In this document: positions 15,957 to 23,579 of the stretch, piece by piece
Layout: each line of letters begins with the position of its first letter
Numbering within the stretch: position 1 is the first letter of the stretch
NCBI RefSeq assembly: GCF_031082405.1
Contig: NZ_JAVHJU010000051.1
Location: 1-64,000, forward strand
Direction of reading: 5' to 3'
Source: Amycolatopsis sp. A133
GTDB taxonomy: Bacteria > Actinomycetota > Actinomycetes > Mycobacteriales > Pseudonocardiaceae
Length of the DNA: 64,000 nucleotides
Notes under the pieces: model-generated
Database searches by the model: none
What the model was told of the DNA's origin: nothing
The model's input: only the letters and a program-made list of their open reading frames with translations
Made by a program: the position numbers and the translations under genes

Positions 15957-16823
15957 TCAGCCCTCGAGGACCTCCCGCAGCTTCTTGGCGAAGGCTTCGG
16001 GCTGCCCGGCGTAGCCGAACTCGCCGCCGAGGAAACCGCCGTGGTGACTCGGGAACACCGTGGCCTCCTGCCCGAGCAGCGCGGCGGTGCCGACCGCGGC
16101 ACGCCCGGTGAGGACCTCGCGGGACTCCTCGCCGACGGCGACGACGATGCGCGTCGGCGCCGCGGTCAGCGCCTCGACGTCGAGCCGGTAGGCGGTCACT
16201 GCCAGGGAGCGGTCGGACAGCAGCGGGTCGTCGCGGCGGCCGTCGTCGTCGGCGGGCAGGCCGAACTGGGCCGGGTCCGCCGGCGGGAGCGCGAAGTAGG
16301 CGTCGGTGAACTCGCCCGGCCACGACGTCATCGCGAAGAACGCGGCCATCCCGGCCCCGAAGCCCTTGGCCCGGTAGGCGTCCCGCATCGCTTGCCCGGC
16401 CCGCTCGGCCGCGGCGGCGTCCGGCAGCGACCCGAGGAGCGGCGGCTCGTGGGCGACCAGGGTGCTGACGTCCCCGGGGTGGGCGGTGACCAGCGCGAGC
16501 GTGGCGACGGCGCCACCGCTGCTCCCGAACACCTCGACGGCGCCGGCCCCCAGCACCTGGATCACGGCGTGGAGGTCCTCCGCCTGGACGGCGGGGACGT
16601 GGTCCTCGCGCCCGTCCTTGCGGACGCTGCGCCCGAGCCCGCGCGGGTCGTAGGTGACAACGGTGCGGTCGGTGAAGTGCGAAGCCAGCGCGCCGAACCC
16701 CTCGGCGGTCATCGGCTGCCCGACCATGAGCAGCGGTGGCCGCGGGCTCTCGGCGGGCGACGGGCCGTGGACGTCGTAGACGATGTCGGCCTCGGGCGTT
16801 TCCAGCGTGTGCGTGGTGGCCAT
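15957..16823 (-). CDS. Alpha/beta hydrolase
   Basis: A 288-aa protein of the alpha/beta-hydrolase fold. The oxyanion-strand motif is replaced by PLLMVGQPM, then come TVVTYDPRGLGRS, nucleophile elbow GSSGG (Ser about 101) and a C-terminal His in SHHGGFLG. The acid is likely in the VVAVGEES region. The start at 16823 has GGAGGAA upstream. It is the first of three same-strand genes (hydrolase, MFS, TetR), but a 113-bp gap with operator elements separates it from the exporter. The substrate is unknown. Confidence 0.82.
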   Translation of the reverse strand: MATTHTLETPEADIVYDVHGPSPAESPRPPLLMVGQPMTAEGFGALASHFTDRTVVTYDPRGLGRSVRKDGREDHVPAVQAEDLHAVIQVLGAGAVEVFGSSGGAVATLALVTAHPGDVSTLVAHEPPLLGSLPDAAAAERAGQAMRDAYRAKGFGAGMAAFFAMTSWPGEFTDAYFALPPADPAQFGLPADDDGRRDDPLLSDRSLAVTAYRLDVEALTAAPTRIVVAVGEESREVLTGRAAVGTAALLGQEATVFPSHHGGFLGGEFGYAGQPEAFAKKLREVLEG

Positions 16824-16897
16824 GGGTTCCTCCCCGGTTCAGGACTCTTCGGAGACTAAACCGGGGCACCGACAATTTCCGTCGAAGCGAGGAAGGC

Positions 16898-16939
16898 GAG
16901 CGGGCTAAGCCGTTACAAGGAGTAGAAGGAAGCCCGCTC
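16898..16939 (-). terminator. Inverted repeat GAGCGGGCT...AGCCCGCTC
   Basis: A 9-bp perfect stem with a loop of about 24 nt, starting 32 bp beyond the stop of the TerD-like gene. It is a plausible terminator for that gene; the loop is long, so confidence is moderate. Confidence 0.45.
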
Positions 16940-16970
16940 ATGGCCTCGCGTCGACAGGATATCCGGTGGG

Positions 16971-19073
16971 TCAGGCCGGGACCAACCGGTTAAGGGTCTC
17001 CAGCGTGATCACCGTCGACCCCGCCGGCAGCCCGTCCGGCCGGTGCAGGCCGACGAACGTGACCGGCTCCGCCGGCCGCGCGCCCGGCTCCCACACGCTC
17101 ACCTCGGTGCCGCGCAGCAACCCGACGAGGTACCCGACGGTCAGGTACTTCCGCTCCACCAGGCCGCGCGCCAGCACGCTCGTGCTCGCCTGGTTCGTCT
17201 CGAGCCGGTTGAACCGGGGCGCGCCGGCGAGGTACAGGTGCAGCCAGGTCGCCGTCCACGTGCCGGCCCGGTCGCGCCCGAAAACCATCGGCAGCGCAAC
17301 GCGGCCGCGGCCGCGCAGGTCCGAGCGGGTCCGCACGGTGCGGGGCTCGAACGGCGCGCCGGCCTGGGCCCGGTCGCGGAGCATCCAGCCGAACATCGAC
17401 TCGGCGACGTCGTCGAAGCCTTCGCCGGAGAAGACGTTGACCTGCGGCACCACGTACGCGGCGTCGAGCGAGTCCAGCGGGATGTCGATGAACTCGGTCG
17501 CCCCGTGCGGTGCCTCGGTGAGGTCGCCCGAGTACACCGCGCCGCGGTCGTGGTAGTTGGTCCACGAAACGTGCCCGGCGTACCGGAAGTGGGAGTCCAG
17601 CAGCAACGCCGACAGGTCGAAGTCGGTGGATTCCCGCGCCTGCCGCCAGTAGGTGAAGAACCGTAGCACTTCCCCTTCGACGTGGGTGCGCGAACCGCGC
17701 GGCAGCACGGCGAACCCGTCCTCGGTCGCCTTCCCCGACAGCGGCAGCGCGACGTCGAGCACCGCCGGGTCGACCACCAGGCGCCCGAGGGCGGGCAGGC
17801 GGGCGGCGAGTTCGGCGTCGATCAGCGCACCGGCCCGGTCGATCACCTCGCGCGGCAGCGGCGGCCGGGTGTCGTCGGTGACCCACGCGCGACGGCCGCG
17901 CGTGGTGAACGCGCGAGCGGCGTCCGGCGAGGCCCGGTTCATCAGGTGCTCGCGCACGGAGCACAGCACCCGTCCGGACACCGAACCCAGCACCTGCCCC
18001 ATGGCCGCGAGGACGGCGTCCGGCGCGTCGGCCTGCCGCAGCAGCCGGTCCAGCGACCGCATGAGCAGCCCCGGCGCGGCGGTCAGGACCTCGGCCGCGC
18101 GCGAGACGTCGCCGTCGGCGAACGCGCGCTCGGCCCGGCCGGCCACCGACGGCACCTTGCGGTCGCCGCGGGCGACGTCGAACACCTCGCGAGCACCCGG
18201 GTACGCCGCGGTCTCGTAGGCGTGCAGGTAGCTGCCCAGCCGCTTGAAGCGCTCGGCGAAGCGGGACACGTCACCGAGCTTGCCCGCGTTGTCCGCGACG
18301 ACCCGGTCGAGCGCGGCCAGCAGCACGCGCCGCTCGCGGCGGGTGAAGCTGCGGAACCGGGTCGGTTCGGCCAGCGTGACGTCGCCGCCGCTGGCCTGGC
18401 ACGCCGCGCGCAGCACGTCGGTCACGGTGTCCACCGCGACCAGCGGCCGTCCCCCGGCCAGCCGGGCCGCGTTGACCACGGCCCGGTTCTCGCGCACCGG
18501 CACGGCGTCGAGCTCGACGTCGCCGCAGCCGACGGCCAGCTCGGCGAGCAGCAGCAGGCCGGCCTCCCCCAGCGGGGTGACCGACTCGGCCAGGGACCGG
18601 TACAGCGAGTGGGTTTCCTCCTCGAGCGTGCCGCCCAGGTGGACGACGGTCACCCGGTCCTTGACCGACGCGATCAGCTCGTCGTGCTCGGCGAGCATGT
18701 CGGCGAAGCTGTGCTGGTACCGGCCGTAGCCCGGCAGCGTGAGCAGGTCGACGACCTCGGCGCCGCCGGTGTGGCGCAGGCACGAGACCCAGAATTCGAC
18801 GGTGTCCGGCACGCGCCGCGGGAACTTCTTGAAGTAGGCGTTGTGCCGCACGTGGTCGCCGACCAGGCCGCGGACCGCGTCGACGACGGCCACGGCGAGG
18901 TCCATCGCCGCGCCGGTCTCGAGGGCGGCGAGGTGTTCGAGCAGCGCGCGATCGGCCTTGAACCCCACCGAGAGCAGGACGACGTCCAGCTGCCGCGCGA
19001 CGGCCGATCCATCGCCGGCCGGTGCGGCGGCGCGCGGGACGCGCAGGGTGTGGCGGATGATCTTCTGCAGCAT
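16971..19073 (-). CDS. Large cytosolic protein with C-terminal TerD-like region
   Basis: A 700-aa protein without signal peptide or membrane segment. The N-terminal ~430 residues are mostly helical and unrecognised. The C-terminal ~260 residues include LLLDSHFRYAGHVSWTNYHDRGAVYSGDLTEAPHG, where DRGAVYSGD recalls the calcium-binding DGSVxHSGD of TerD stress proteins, and end with VFSGEGFDD and a beta-rich tail. Tellurite/stress-type TerD proteins often occur in large actinomycete fusions. The ATG at 19073 has GGGGA upstream. No RING-type cysteine pairs are present, so assignment to the SCO0854 RING group is not supported. Confidence 0.5.
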   Translation of the reverse strand: MLQKIIRHTLRVPRAAAPAGDGSAVARQLDVVLLSVGFKADRALLEHLAALETGAAMDLAVAVVDAVRGLVGDHVRHNAYFKKFPRRVPDTVEFWVSCLRHTGGAEVVDLLTLPGYGRYQHSFADMLAEHDELIASVKDRVTVVHLGGTLEEETHSLYRSLAESVTPLGEAGLLLLAELAVGCGDVELDAVPVRENRAVVNAARLAGGRPLVAVDTVTDVLRAACQASGGDVTLAEPTRFRSFTRRERRVLLAALDRVVADNAGKLGDVSRFAERFKRLGSYLHAYETAAYPGAREVFDVARGDRKVPSVAGRAERAFADGDVSRAAEVLTAAPGLLMRSLDRLLRQADAPDAVLAAMGQVLGSVSGRVLCSVREHLMNRASPDAARAFTTRGRRAWVTDDTRPPLPREVIDRAGALIDAELAARLPALGRLVVDPAVLDVALPLSGKATEDGFAVLPRGSRTHVEGEVLRFFTYWRQARESTDFDLSALLLDSHFRYAGHVSWTNYHDRGAVYSGDLTEAPHGATEFIDIPLDSLDAAYVVPQVNVFSGEGFDDVAESMFGWMLRDRAQAGAPFEPRTVRTRSDLRGRGRVALPMVFGRDRAGTWTATWLHLYLAGAPRFNRLETNQASTSVLARGLVERKYLTVGYLVGLLRGTEVSVWEPGARPAEPVTFVGLHRPDGLPAGSTVITLETLNRLVPA

Positions 19074-19166
19074 GGTCGGTCCCCAGGTCGGTGGTCGCGC
19101 GCCGTGGTGTCGATCCACGTCGGCGGAGCTTATGAGGCTCCGCTGGTTGCCGAACCGCACGCGTGG

Positions 19167-19241
19167 GTTGGCCGACCGGACTCGCACCGGTTTCGCCCGG
19201 GGTCACAGCCCGGGGCCTCGTCTCCTTCGGCTTCGGCCAAC
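19167..19241 (-). tRNA. tRNA-His-like gene (GTG anticodon) with unusual T and D arms
   Basis: A cloverleaf can be drawn by hand. The acceptor is TTGGCCG/CGGCCAA with an extra G at -1 opposite C73, the tRNA-His identity pair. CCA is encoded at 19166-19164. The anticodon stem CCGGG/CCCGG has loop CTGTGAC (anticodon GTG). The T-stem ACCGG/CCGGT has loop TGCGAGT instead of TTCGANT. Position 8 is A and the usual AGCTCAG D-arm is missing. It starts 2 nt after the tRNA-Glu gene. It may be a divergent second tRNA-His or a tRNA with another job. Confidence 0.65.
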
Positions 19242-19242
19242 G

Positions 19243-19314
19243 TAGCGCGTCCGGGAGTCGAACCCGGGTCTCCCGGGTGAAAACCGGGAATCCATTCCAC
19301 TGGACCAACGCGCC
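19243..19314 (-). tRNA. tRNA-Glu (TTC)
   Basis: A complete cloverleaf. Acceptor GGCGCGT/ACGCGCT has the G1-U72 wobble and A73 seen in actinobacterial tRNA-Glu. D-stem is GTCC/GGAT, anticodon stem CCCGG/CCGGG with loop TTTTCAC (anticodon TTC), and T-arm CCGGG-TTCGACT-CCCGG. CCA is not encoded. It is transcribed ahead of the His-like gene with a single base between them. Confidence 0.85.
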
Positions 19315-19392
19315 GAGCGCGCCCGCGTCCGTGCACTGATTGCGACGAAGACGAGCGCCGGAAAAAAGTTCGTGAAGCACGATATGAAGAAA

Positions 19393-19424
19393 AGCCGCCC
19401 GGATCGGTTTCCCGACGGGCGGCT
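19393..19424 (-). terminator. Rho-independent terminator with T-run
   Basis: AGCCGCCCG and CGGGCGGCT make a perfect 9-bp stem. On the minus strand the second arm is followed by TTTTCTTC, the classical U-tract. It stops leftward transcripts before the tRNA genes. Confidence 0.75.
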
Positions 19425-19628
19425 CCCTGGCCATGACGAGCACTACATCATGACGGGGAGCCGGGAAGATGGTGCCACCGCAGGAAGAAAGCCATCGGCA
19501 CACACGGGGCAGCGGCGGTGCGCCACGCCTCTCGCGTCCACATGTGCGTCATGACCACTCCTGGGGTTTCGTTGGTGTGGAGCCATCCTGCGACAGGCGA
19601 GCGCGGGAGGTCAACGCATTTACCGCAT

Positions 19629-19658
19629 CGAGGCCAGGACCCGCCGGTCCCGGCCTCG
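19629..19658 (-). terminator. Hairpin downstream of small secreted protein gene
   Basis: CGAGGCCAGGACC pairs with GGTCCCGGCCTCG (13 bp with one G-U) around a 4-nt loop. It lies 40 bp beyond the stop of the gene at 19699-20097. Confidence 0.65.
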
Positions 19659-19698
19659 ACCGCGGAGAACTTCGTCAGTCAGCCGAAGGGTTTACCGG

Positions 19699-20097
19699 TC
19701 ACTTGTAGAAATCGGCGACCTCGGTCCAGTCGCCGGTACTGTTGTTGACCAGGTAGACCTCGACGTAGTTGATGCCGCCGACCGGACCCGACTCGCTGAA
19801 GTGGAACGACTTCCGCTCGTTGTTCGCGGTCCGCGTCTGCTCACTCCAGAAGCTGCCTCCCGCGTAGAACCAGAACACGGCGGTCGTCGATCCGGCATTC
19901 CGGTCGTCGAAGACGGATCCCACGGCCGTGGCCGAACGGTTCGAGAACGAGATGTCCACGGTGATGCAGCCGCTGGTGCCGTTGCAGAGATCACCGACCA
20001 TCGCCGACGACGCGAGTGCGGGCGCCGCACTCGCCGGGAAACCGGCCCCGACAAGACCGAGCACCGCGAACAAGGCAACCAGCAAAGAACGCTTCAT
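19699..20097 (-). CDS. Small secreted protein of unknown function
   Basis: A 132-aa precursor. MKRSLLVALFAVLGLVGAGFPASAAP is a clear Sec signal with an AxA cleavage site. The mature ~105 residues look beta-rich and hold a Cys pair (GDLCNGTSGC) likely to form a disulfide, plus Trp/Tyr-rich strands (AVFWFYAGGSFWSE). The ATG at 20097 has an excellent GGGGAGGAAAC ribosome site. It stands alone between tRNA genes with its own terminators. It could be a small lectin- or inhibitor-like extracellular protein, but nothing specific can be claimed. Confidence 0.75.
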   Translation of the reverse strand: MKRSLLVALFAVLGLVGAGFPASAAPALASSAMVGDLCNGTSGCITVDISFSNRSATAVGSVFDDRNAGSTTAVFWFYAGGSFWSEQTRTANNERKSFHFSESGPVGGINYVEVYLVNNSTGDWTEVADFYK

Positions 20098-20268
20098 TGT
20101 TTCCTCCCCTGAAAGGACGAATCGCTGCCAATACCGGCAGTGCCACGCGCAGCTCACCAACCCGGTTGATCCCCGGCGGCGTGGATCACCCGGATGGTCC
20201 AGACAGGCACGGCGATCGCGAGAGGGGCGGACGTGCGGGGCCGGGCTGAGACCCGAGGCCCTTCGAGG

Positions 20269-20341
20269 AGCCGGCAAGGGGGCTCGAACCCCTGACCTTC
20301 TGTTTACAAGACAGATGCTCTACCAGCTGAGCTATACCGGC
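20269..20341 (-). tRNA. tRNA-Thr (TGT)
   Basis: A complete 73-nt cloverleaf: acceptor GCCGGTA/TGCCGGC, canonical TAGCTCAGCTGGTAGAGC D-arm, anticodon stem TCTGT/ACAGA with loop CTTGTAA (anticodon TGT), and T-arm GGGGTTCGAGCCCC. CCA is not encoded. Confidence 0.95.
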
Positions 20342-20520
20342 CTGGCGCCAAGACGCCGCACACAGTGTACCGAGCCGCGTCCCATGATCCGTTCGGGAGG
20401 CAGGATCTGCAGGTCCAGGCCACTATGGAGCAACGTGGTGGACGCCACTGGATGATCCGTGCAACGGTCGGCGGGTGGGCGTCGATGGTCATCGGGAACG
20501 AGCGAGGAGGTGGATGGATC

Positions 20521-22020
20521 ATGAAGATCAACGAGCGCACCAACGGGGGCCGGGCGACCAGATGGCCGCTCCTCGAACCGCCCGCTCAACGACCCCGGAG
20601 CCACCGCCCCAACCTGCTCAAGAGACGGCCGTGGCACGTGCTCGAAGCGCCCACCGGTGAGCTGCCCGCCGTCGACGCCGAAGAGGCCATGGGGCCACAG
20701 CTGCCCGATGAGGCCACCGTCAACTTCGTCCTCGACCTCAGCCTGCGCATCGGCGAGGTCCAGATGGCCAGCGGCGCCGGCGCGTCGGACGTCACCGCGA
20801 CCATCATCGCCATCGCCGGCGCGCTCGGGCTGCCGCACTGCGAGGTCGACGTCATCTTCACCTCGATCACGGTGACCTGCCACCGCGGCACCGACCTGAC
20901 GCCCATCACCGCGCTGCGCGTGGTGCGGAGCCGGAGCCTCGACTACACCCGGCTGACCGAGACCGAGAAGCTCGTCCGCAAGATCGTCCGCGGGCACATG
21001 GGCGCCGAGCAGGCGCAGACCGAGCTGGAGCGGATCACCTCGGCGCCGCACCCGTACCCGCGCTGGGTCGCGACGCTGTCCTGGGGCGGTGTCGCCGCGT
21101 TCGTCACGATCCTGCTCGGCGGCGGGTTCGACATCGCACTCGTCGCGTTCGTCATCAGCGGCGTCATCGACCGGGTCGGCCGGGTGGTGAACCGCTACGG
21201 GCTGCCGTTCTTCTTCCAGCAGGTGATCGGCGGCCTGGTCGCGACGCTGTCGGCCATGGTCATCGTCAGCGGCAACGTGCTGACCACGGACAAACCGACG
21301 CTGGTCGTGGCGGCCGCGGTCACCGTGCTGCTGTCCGGGCTGTCCACCGTCTCGGCCGTGCAGGACGCCATCACCGGCTACAACGTCACCGCCGCCGGCC
21401 GCACCATGGAGACCGCGCTGATGTCGGCGGGCCTGATCGCCGGGGTCGTGCTCGCCCTGCGGATCGCCGTCATGCTCGGCCTGCCCCGGACCCCGCTGCC
21501 GGAGGTGACCGGGTCGACGCCGCAGCAGCTGCCGCTCGTCGTGCTCGGCGGGGCCGGCGCGGCCGCCTGCTTCGCGCTCGCGAGCTACGCCAAGGTGCGC
21601 GCCATGCTGGTCGCGGCGGCCGCCGGCGGCATCGGCGCCGCCGTCTACGGCTCGCTCATGCTGGCCGAGCTGGACGGCGTCAGCTCGTCCGCGGTCGCCG
21701 CGACGCTGGTCGGTTTCTGCGGTGGCGTGCTCGCGCGACGACTCGGCGTTACTCCACTGGTCGTAGCCGTGTCCGGGATCACTCCGCTGCTTCCGGGCCT
21801 GTCGACCTACCGTGGTCTGTACCAGATCGGGGTCGAGCCGAGCGGCAACATCTCGACGCTCATGACAGCCGTCGCAATCGGGCTTGCGCTGGCCGCGGGC
21901 GTGGTACTCGGGGAATGGCTCGCCCAACCGGTCCGCACCGGGCTGGGCAGGCTCGAGCGGCGGTTCGCCGGACCACGCATGGCTGGTCCGCTCGAACCGA
22001 CCGAACGGAGCTTGGAGTAA
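20521..22020 (+). CDS. Threonine/serine exporter family protein (ThrE type)
   Basis: A 499-aa protein with the two-domain layout of Corynebacterium ThrE. The N-terminal soluble DUF1212/ThrE_1 part (about residues 55-200) includes VNFVLDLSLRIGEVQMASGAGASDVTATI. About ten membrane segments follow, with a second ThrE_2-like part ending LPGLSTYRGLYQI. ThrE exports threonine and serine by proton-motive force. The length is close to the 489 aa of the founding protein. The ATG at 20521 has AGGAGGT 9 nt upstream. Its position beside tRNA-Thr is probably coincidence. Confidence 0.87.
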   Translation: MKINERTNGGRATRWPLLEPPAQRPRSHRPNLLKRRPWHVLEAPTGELPAVDAEEAMGPQLPDEATVNFVLDLSLRIGEVQMASGAGASDVTATIIAIAGALGLPHCEVDVIFTSITVTCHRGTDLTPITALRVVRSRSLDYTRLTETEKLVRKIVRGHMGAEQAQTELERITSAPHPYPRWVATLSWGGVAAFVTILLGGGFDIALVAFVISGVIDRVGRVVNRYGLPFFFQQVIGGLVATLSAMVIVSGNVLTTDKPTLVVAAAVTVLLSGLSTVSAVQDAITGYNVTAAGRTMETALMSAGLIAGVVLALRIAVMLGLPRTPLPEVTGSTPQQLPLVVLGGAGAAACFALASYAKVRAMLVAAAAGGIGAAVYGSLMLAELDGVSSSAVAATLVGFCGGVLARRLGVTPLVVAVSGITPLLPGLSTYRGLYQIGVEPSGNISTLMTAVAIGLALAAGVVLGEWLAQPVRTGLGRLERRFAGPRMAGPLEPTERSLE

Positions 22021-22102
22021 CCCAGAGGTCACGGACTGTTCATCGCGCACGCGATAGGGTTTAACTCTGGGGCCGCGACCCAGGACGCGAGGAGCAGCAA
22101 CT

Positions 22103-23545
22103 GTGAGTGACCAGAAGGAGAACTCGAACCAGGCCGATTTCGTCGTGGTGGCGAACCGGCTTCCGGTGGACCTCGAGCGCACGGCCGAAGGCGAGCGCCG
22201 CTGGACGGCCAGTCCCGGAGGGCTGGTGTCGGCGCTCGAGCCGTTCCTGCGGTCGAGGAAGGGCGCCTGGGTCGGCTGGCCGGGCGTGCCCGACGTCGAC
22301 GTCGAGGAATTCGACGACGACGGCCTGGTGCTGCACCCGGTTTCGTTGAGCGCCGACGAGGTGCGCGACTACTACGAAGGTTTCTCCAACGCGACGCTCT
22401 GGCCGCTCTACCACGACGTCGTCGAGCGCCCGGTGTTCGACCGCGCGTGGTGGAACAGCTACGTCAAGGTGAACCGCCGGTTCGCGCTGGCCAGCGCCGA
22501 GGTCGCCGCCCCGGGCGCGACCGTGTGGATCCAGGACTACCAGCTCCAGCTGGTGCCGGCGATGCTGCGCGAGTTGAGACCGGACCTGCGCATCGGCTTC
22601 TTCCTGCACATCCCGTTCCCGCCGGTCGAGCTGTTCATGCAGATGCCGTGGCGTGCCGCGATCATCCGCGGCCTCACCGGCGCCGACCTGGTCGGCTTCC
22701 ACCGCCCCGGCGGGGCGCAGAACTTCCTCTGGCTGTGCCGCCAGCTGATCGGCCTCGAGTCGACGCGTGGCGCGGTCGGCGTCCGGTCGCGGCCGGGCAC
22801 GATGCAGGTCGGCGACCGCACCGTGCGGGTCGGCGCCTTCCCGATCTCCATCGACGCCGCCGGGCTCGACTCGCTGGCCCGCACCAAGGGCGTCCAGGAG
22901 CGGGCCGCCCAGCTGCGGCGCGACCTGGGCAACCCCAAGACGGTCCTGCTCGGCGTCGACCGGCTCGACTACACCAAGGGCATCGACCTGCGGCTGCAGG
23001 CGCTGCACGAGCTGCTGCACGAGGGCAGGCTCCAGCCGGACGACGTCACGTTCGTCCAGCTCGCCACCCCGAGCCGCGAGCGCGTCGAGCACTACCAGCG
23101 GATGCGCGGCGAGATCGAGCAGATGGTCGGGCGGATCAACGGCGAGTTCTCCCGCGTCGGCCACCCGGTTGTGCACTATTTGCACCAATCGGTCGACCGC
23201 ACCGAACTGGCCGGCTTCTTCTCCGCTGCCGATGTCATGGTGGTGACACCGCTGCGCGACGGCATGAACCTGGTCTGCAAGGAGTACGTCGCCACCCGGC
23301 ACGATCTGGGCGGTGCGCTGGTGCTTTCCGAGTTCGCGGGTGCGGCCGCGGAGCTCTCTAGCGCATTCCTCGTCAACCCCCACGACCTGGACGGGGTGAA
23401 GGACGCACTAGTGGCTGCCATTACGCTCGACCCGGCAGAGGGCCGTCGCCGGATGCGCGCCATGCGTCGCCAGGTCCTCACTCATGACGTCGACCGCTGG
23501 GCGCGCTCGTTCCTGCAAGCGTTGGGTGCCGAGGGGGTCGACTGA
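22103..23545 (+). CDS. otsA: Alpha,alpha-trehalose-phosphate synthase (UDP/GDP/ADP-glucose forming)
   Basis: A 480-aa GT20 glycosyltransferase making trehalose 6-phosphate from nucleotide-glucose and glucose 6-phosphate. Family motifs are VVANRLPVDL with GGLVSAL at the N-terminus, WIQDYQLQLVPAMLR, FFLHIPFPP, LGVDRLDYTKGI, RDGMNLVCKEYVA and LSEFAGAA. The GTG at 22103 follows GAGGAG. A TAGGGT -10-like hexamer lies at 22055-22060. The next gene encodes the matching phosphatase 34 bp downstream, giving the OtsAB pathway for trehalose as stress protectant. Confidence 0.95.
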   Translation: MSDQKENSNQADFVVVANRLPVDLERTAEGERRWTASPGGLVSALEPFLRSRKGAWVGWPGVPDVDVEEFDDDGLVLHPVSLSADEVRDYYEGFSNATLWPLYHDVVERPVFDRAWWNSYVKVNRRFALASAEVAAPGATVWIQDYQLQLVPAMLRELRPDLRIGFFLHIPFPPVELFMQMPWRAAIIRGLTGADLVGFHRPGGAQNFLWLCRQLIGLESTRGAVGVRSRPGTMQVGDRTVRVGAFPISIDAAGLDSLARTKGVQERAAQLRRDLGNPKTVLLGVDRLDYTKGIDLRLQALHELLHEGRLQPDDVTFVQLATPSRERVEHYQRMRGEIEQMVGRINGEFSRVGHPVVHYLHQSVDRTELAGFFSAADVMVVTPLRDGMNLVCKEYVATRHDLGGALVLSEFAGAAAELSSAFLVNPHDLDGVKDALVAAITLDPAEGRRRMRAMRRQVLTHDVDRWARSFLQALGAEGVD

Positions 23546-23579
23546 CAGTCTTTGACCATGCATGAGCTCCTGAGGAGGA

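Larger units (their letters stand above)
19315..19698. other. Intergenic region between tRNA pair and small secreted protein gene
   Basis: These 384 bp carry two terminator-like hairpins for the leftward gene at 19699-20097 (see 19393-19424 and 19629-19658). They must also contain the promoter of the tRNA pair, though no clear -10/-35 pair was identified. No supported coding sequence. Confidence 0.6.

Noticed and set aside
15844..16941. Upstream extension of the MFS frame to an 829-aa protein
   Set aside because: The added part runs through the hydrolase gene on the same strand in another frame, is Arg/Pro-rich as expected for a high-GC shadow, and a good ribosome site plus the membrane start lie at 15843.
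16940..16990. 17-codon plus-strand frame after AAGGAG near the TerD-like gene end
   Set aside because: It overlaps the stop of the minus-strand gene and its start lies beside the terminator arm; spacing from the AAGGAG is poor.
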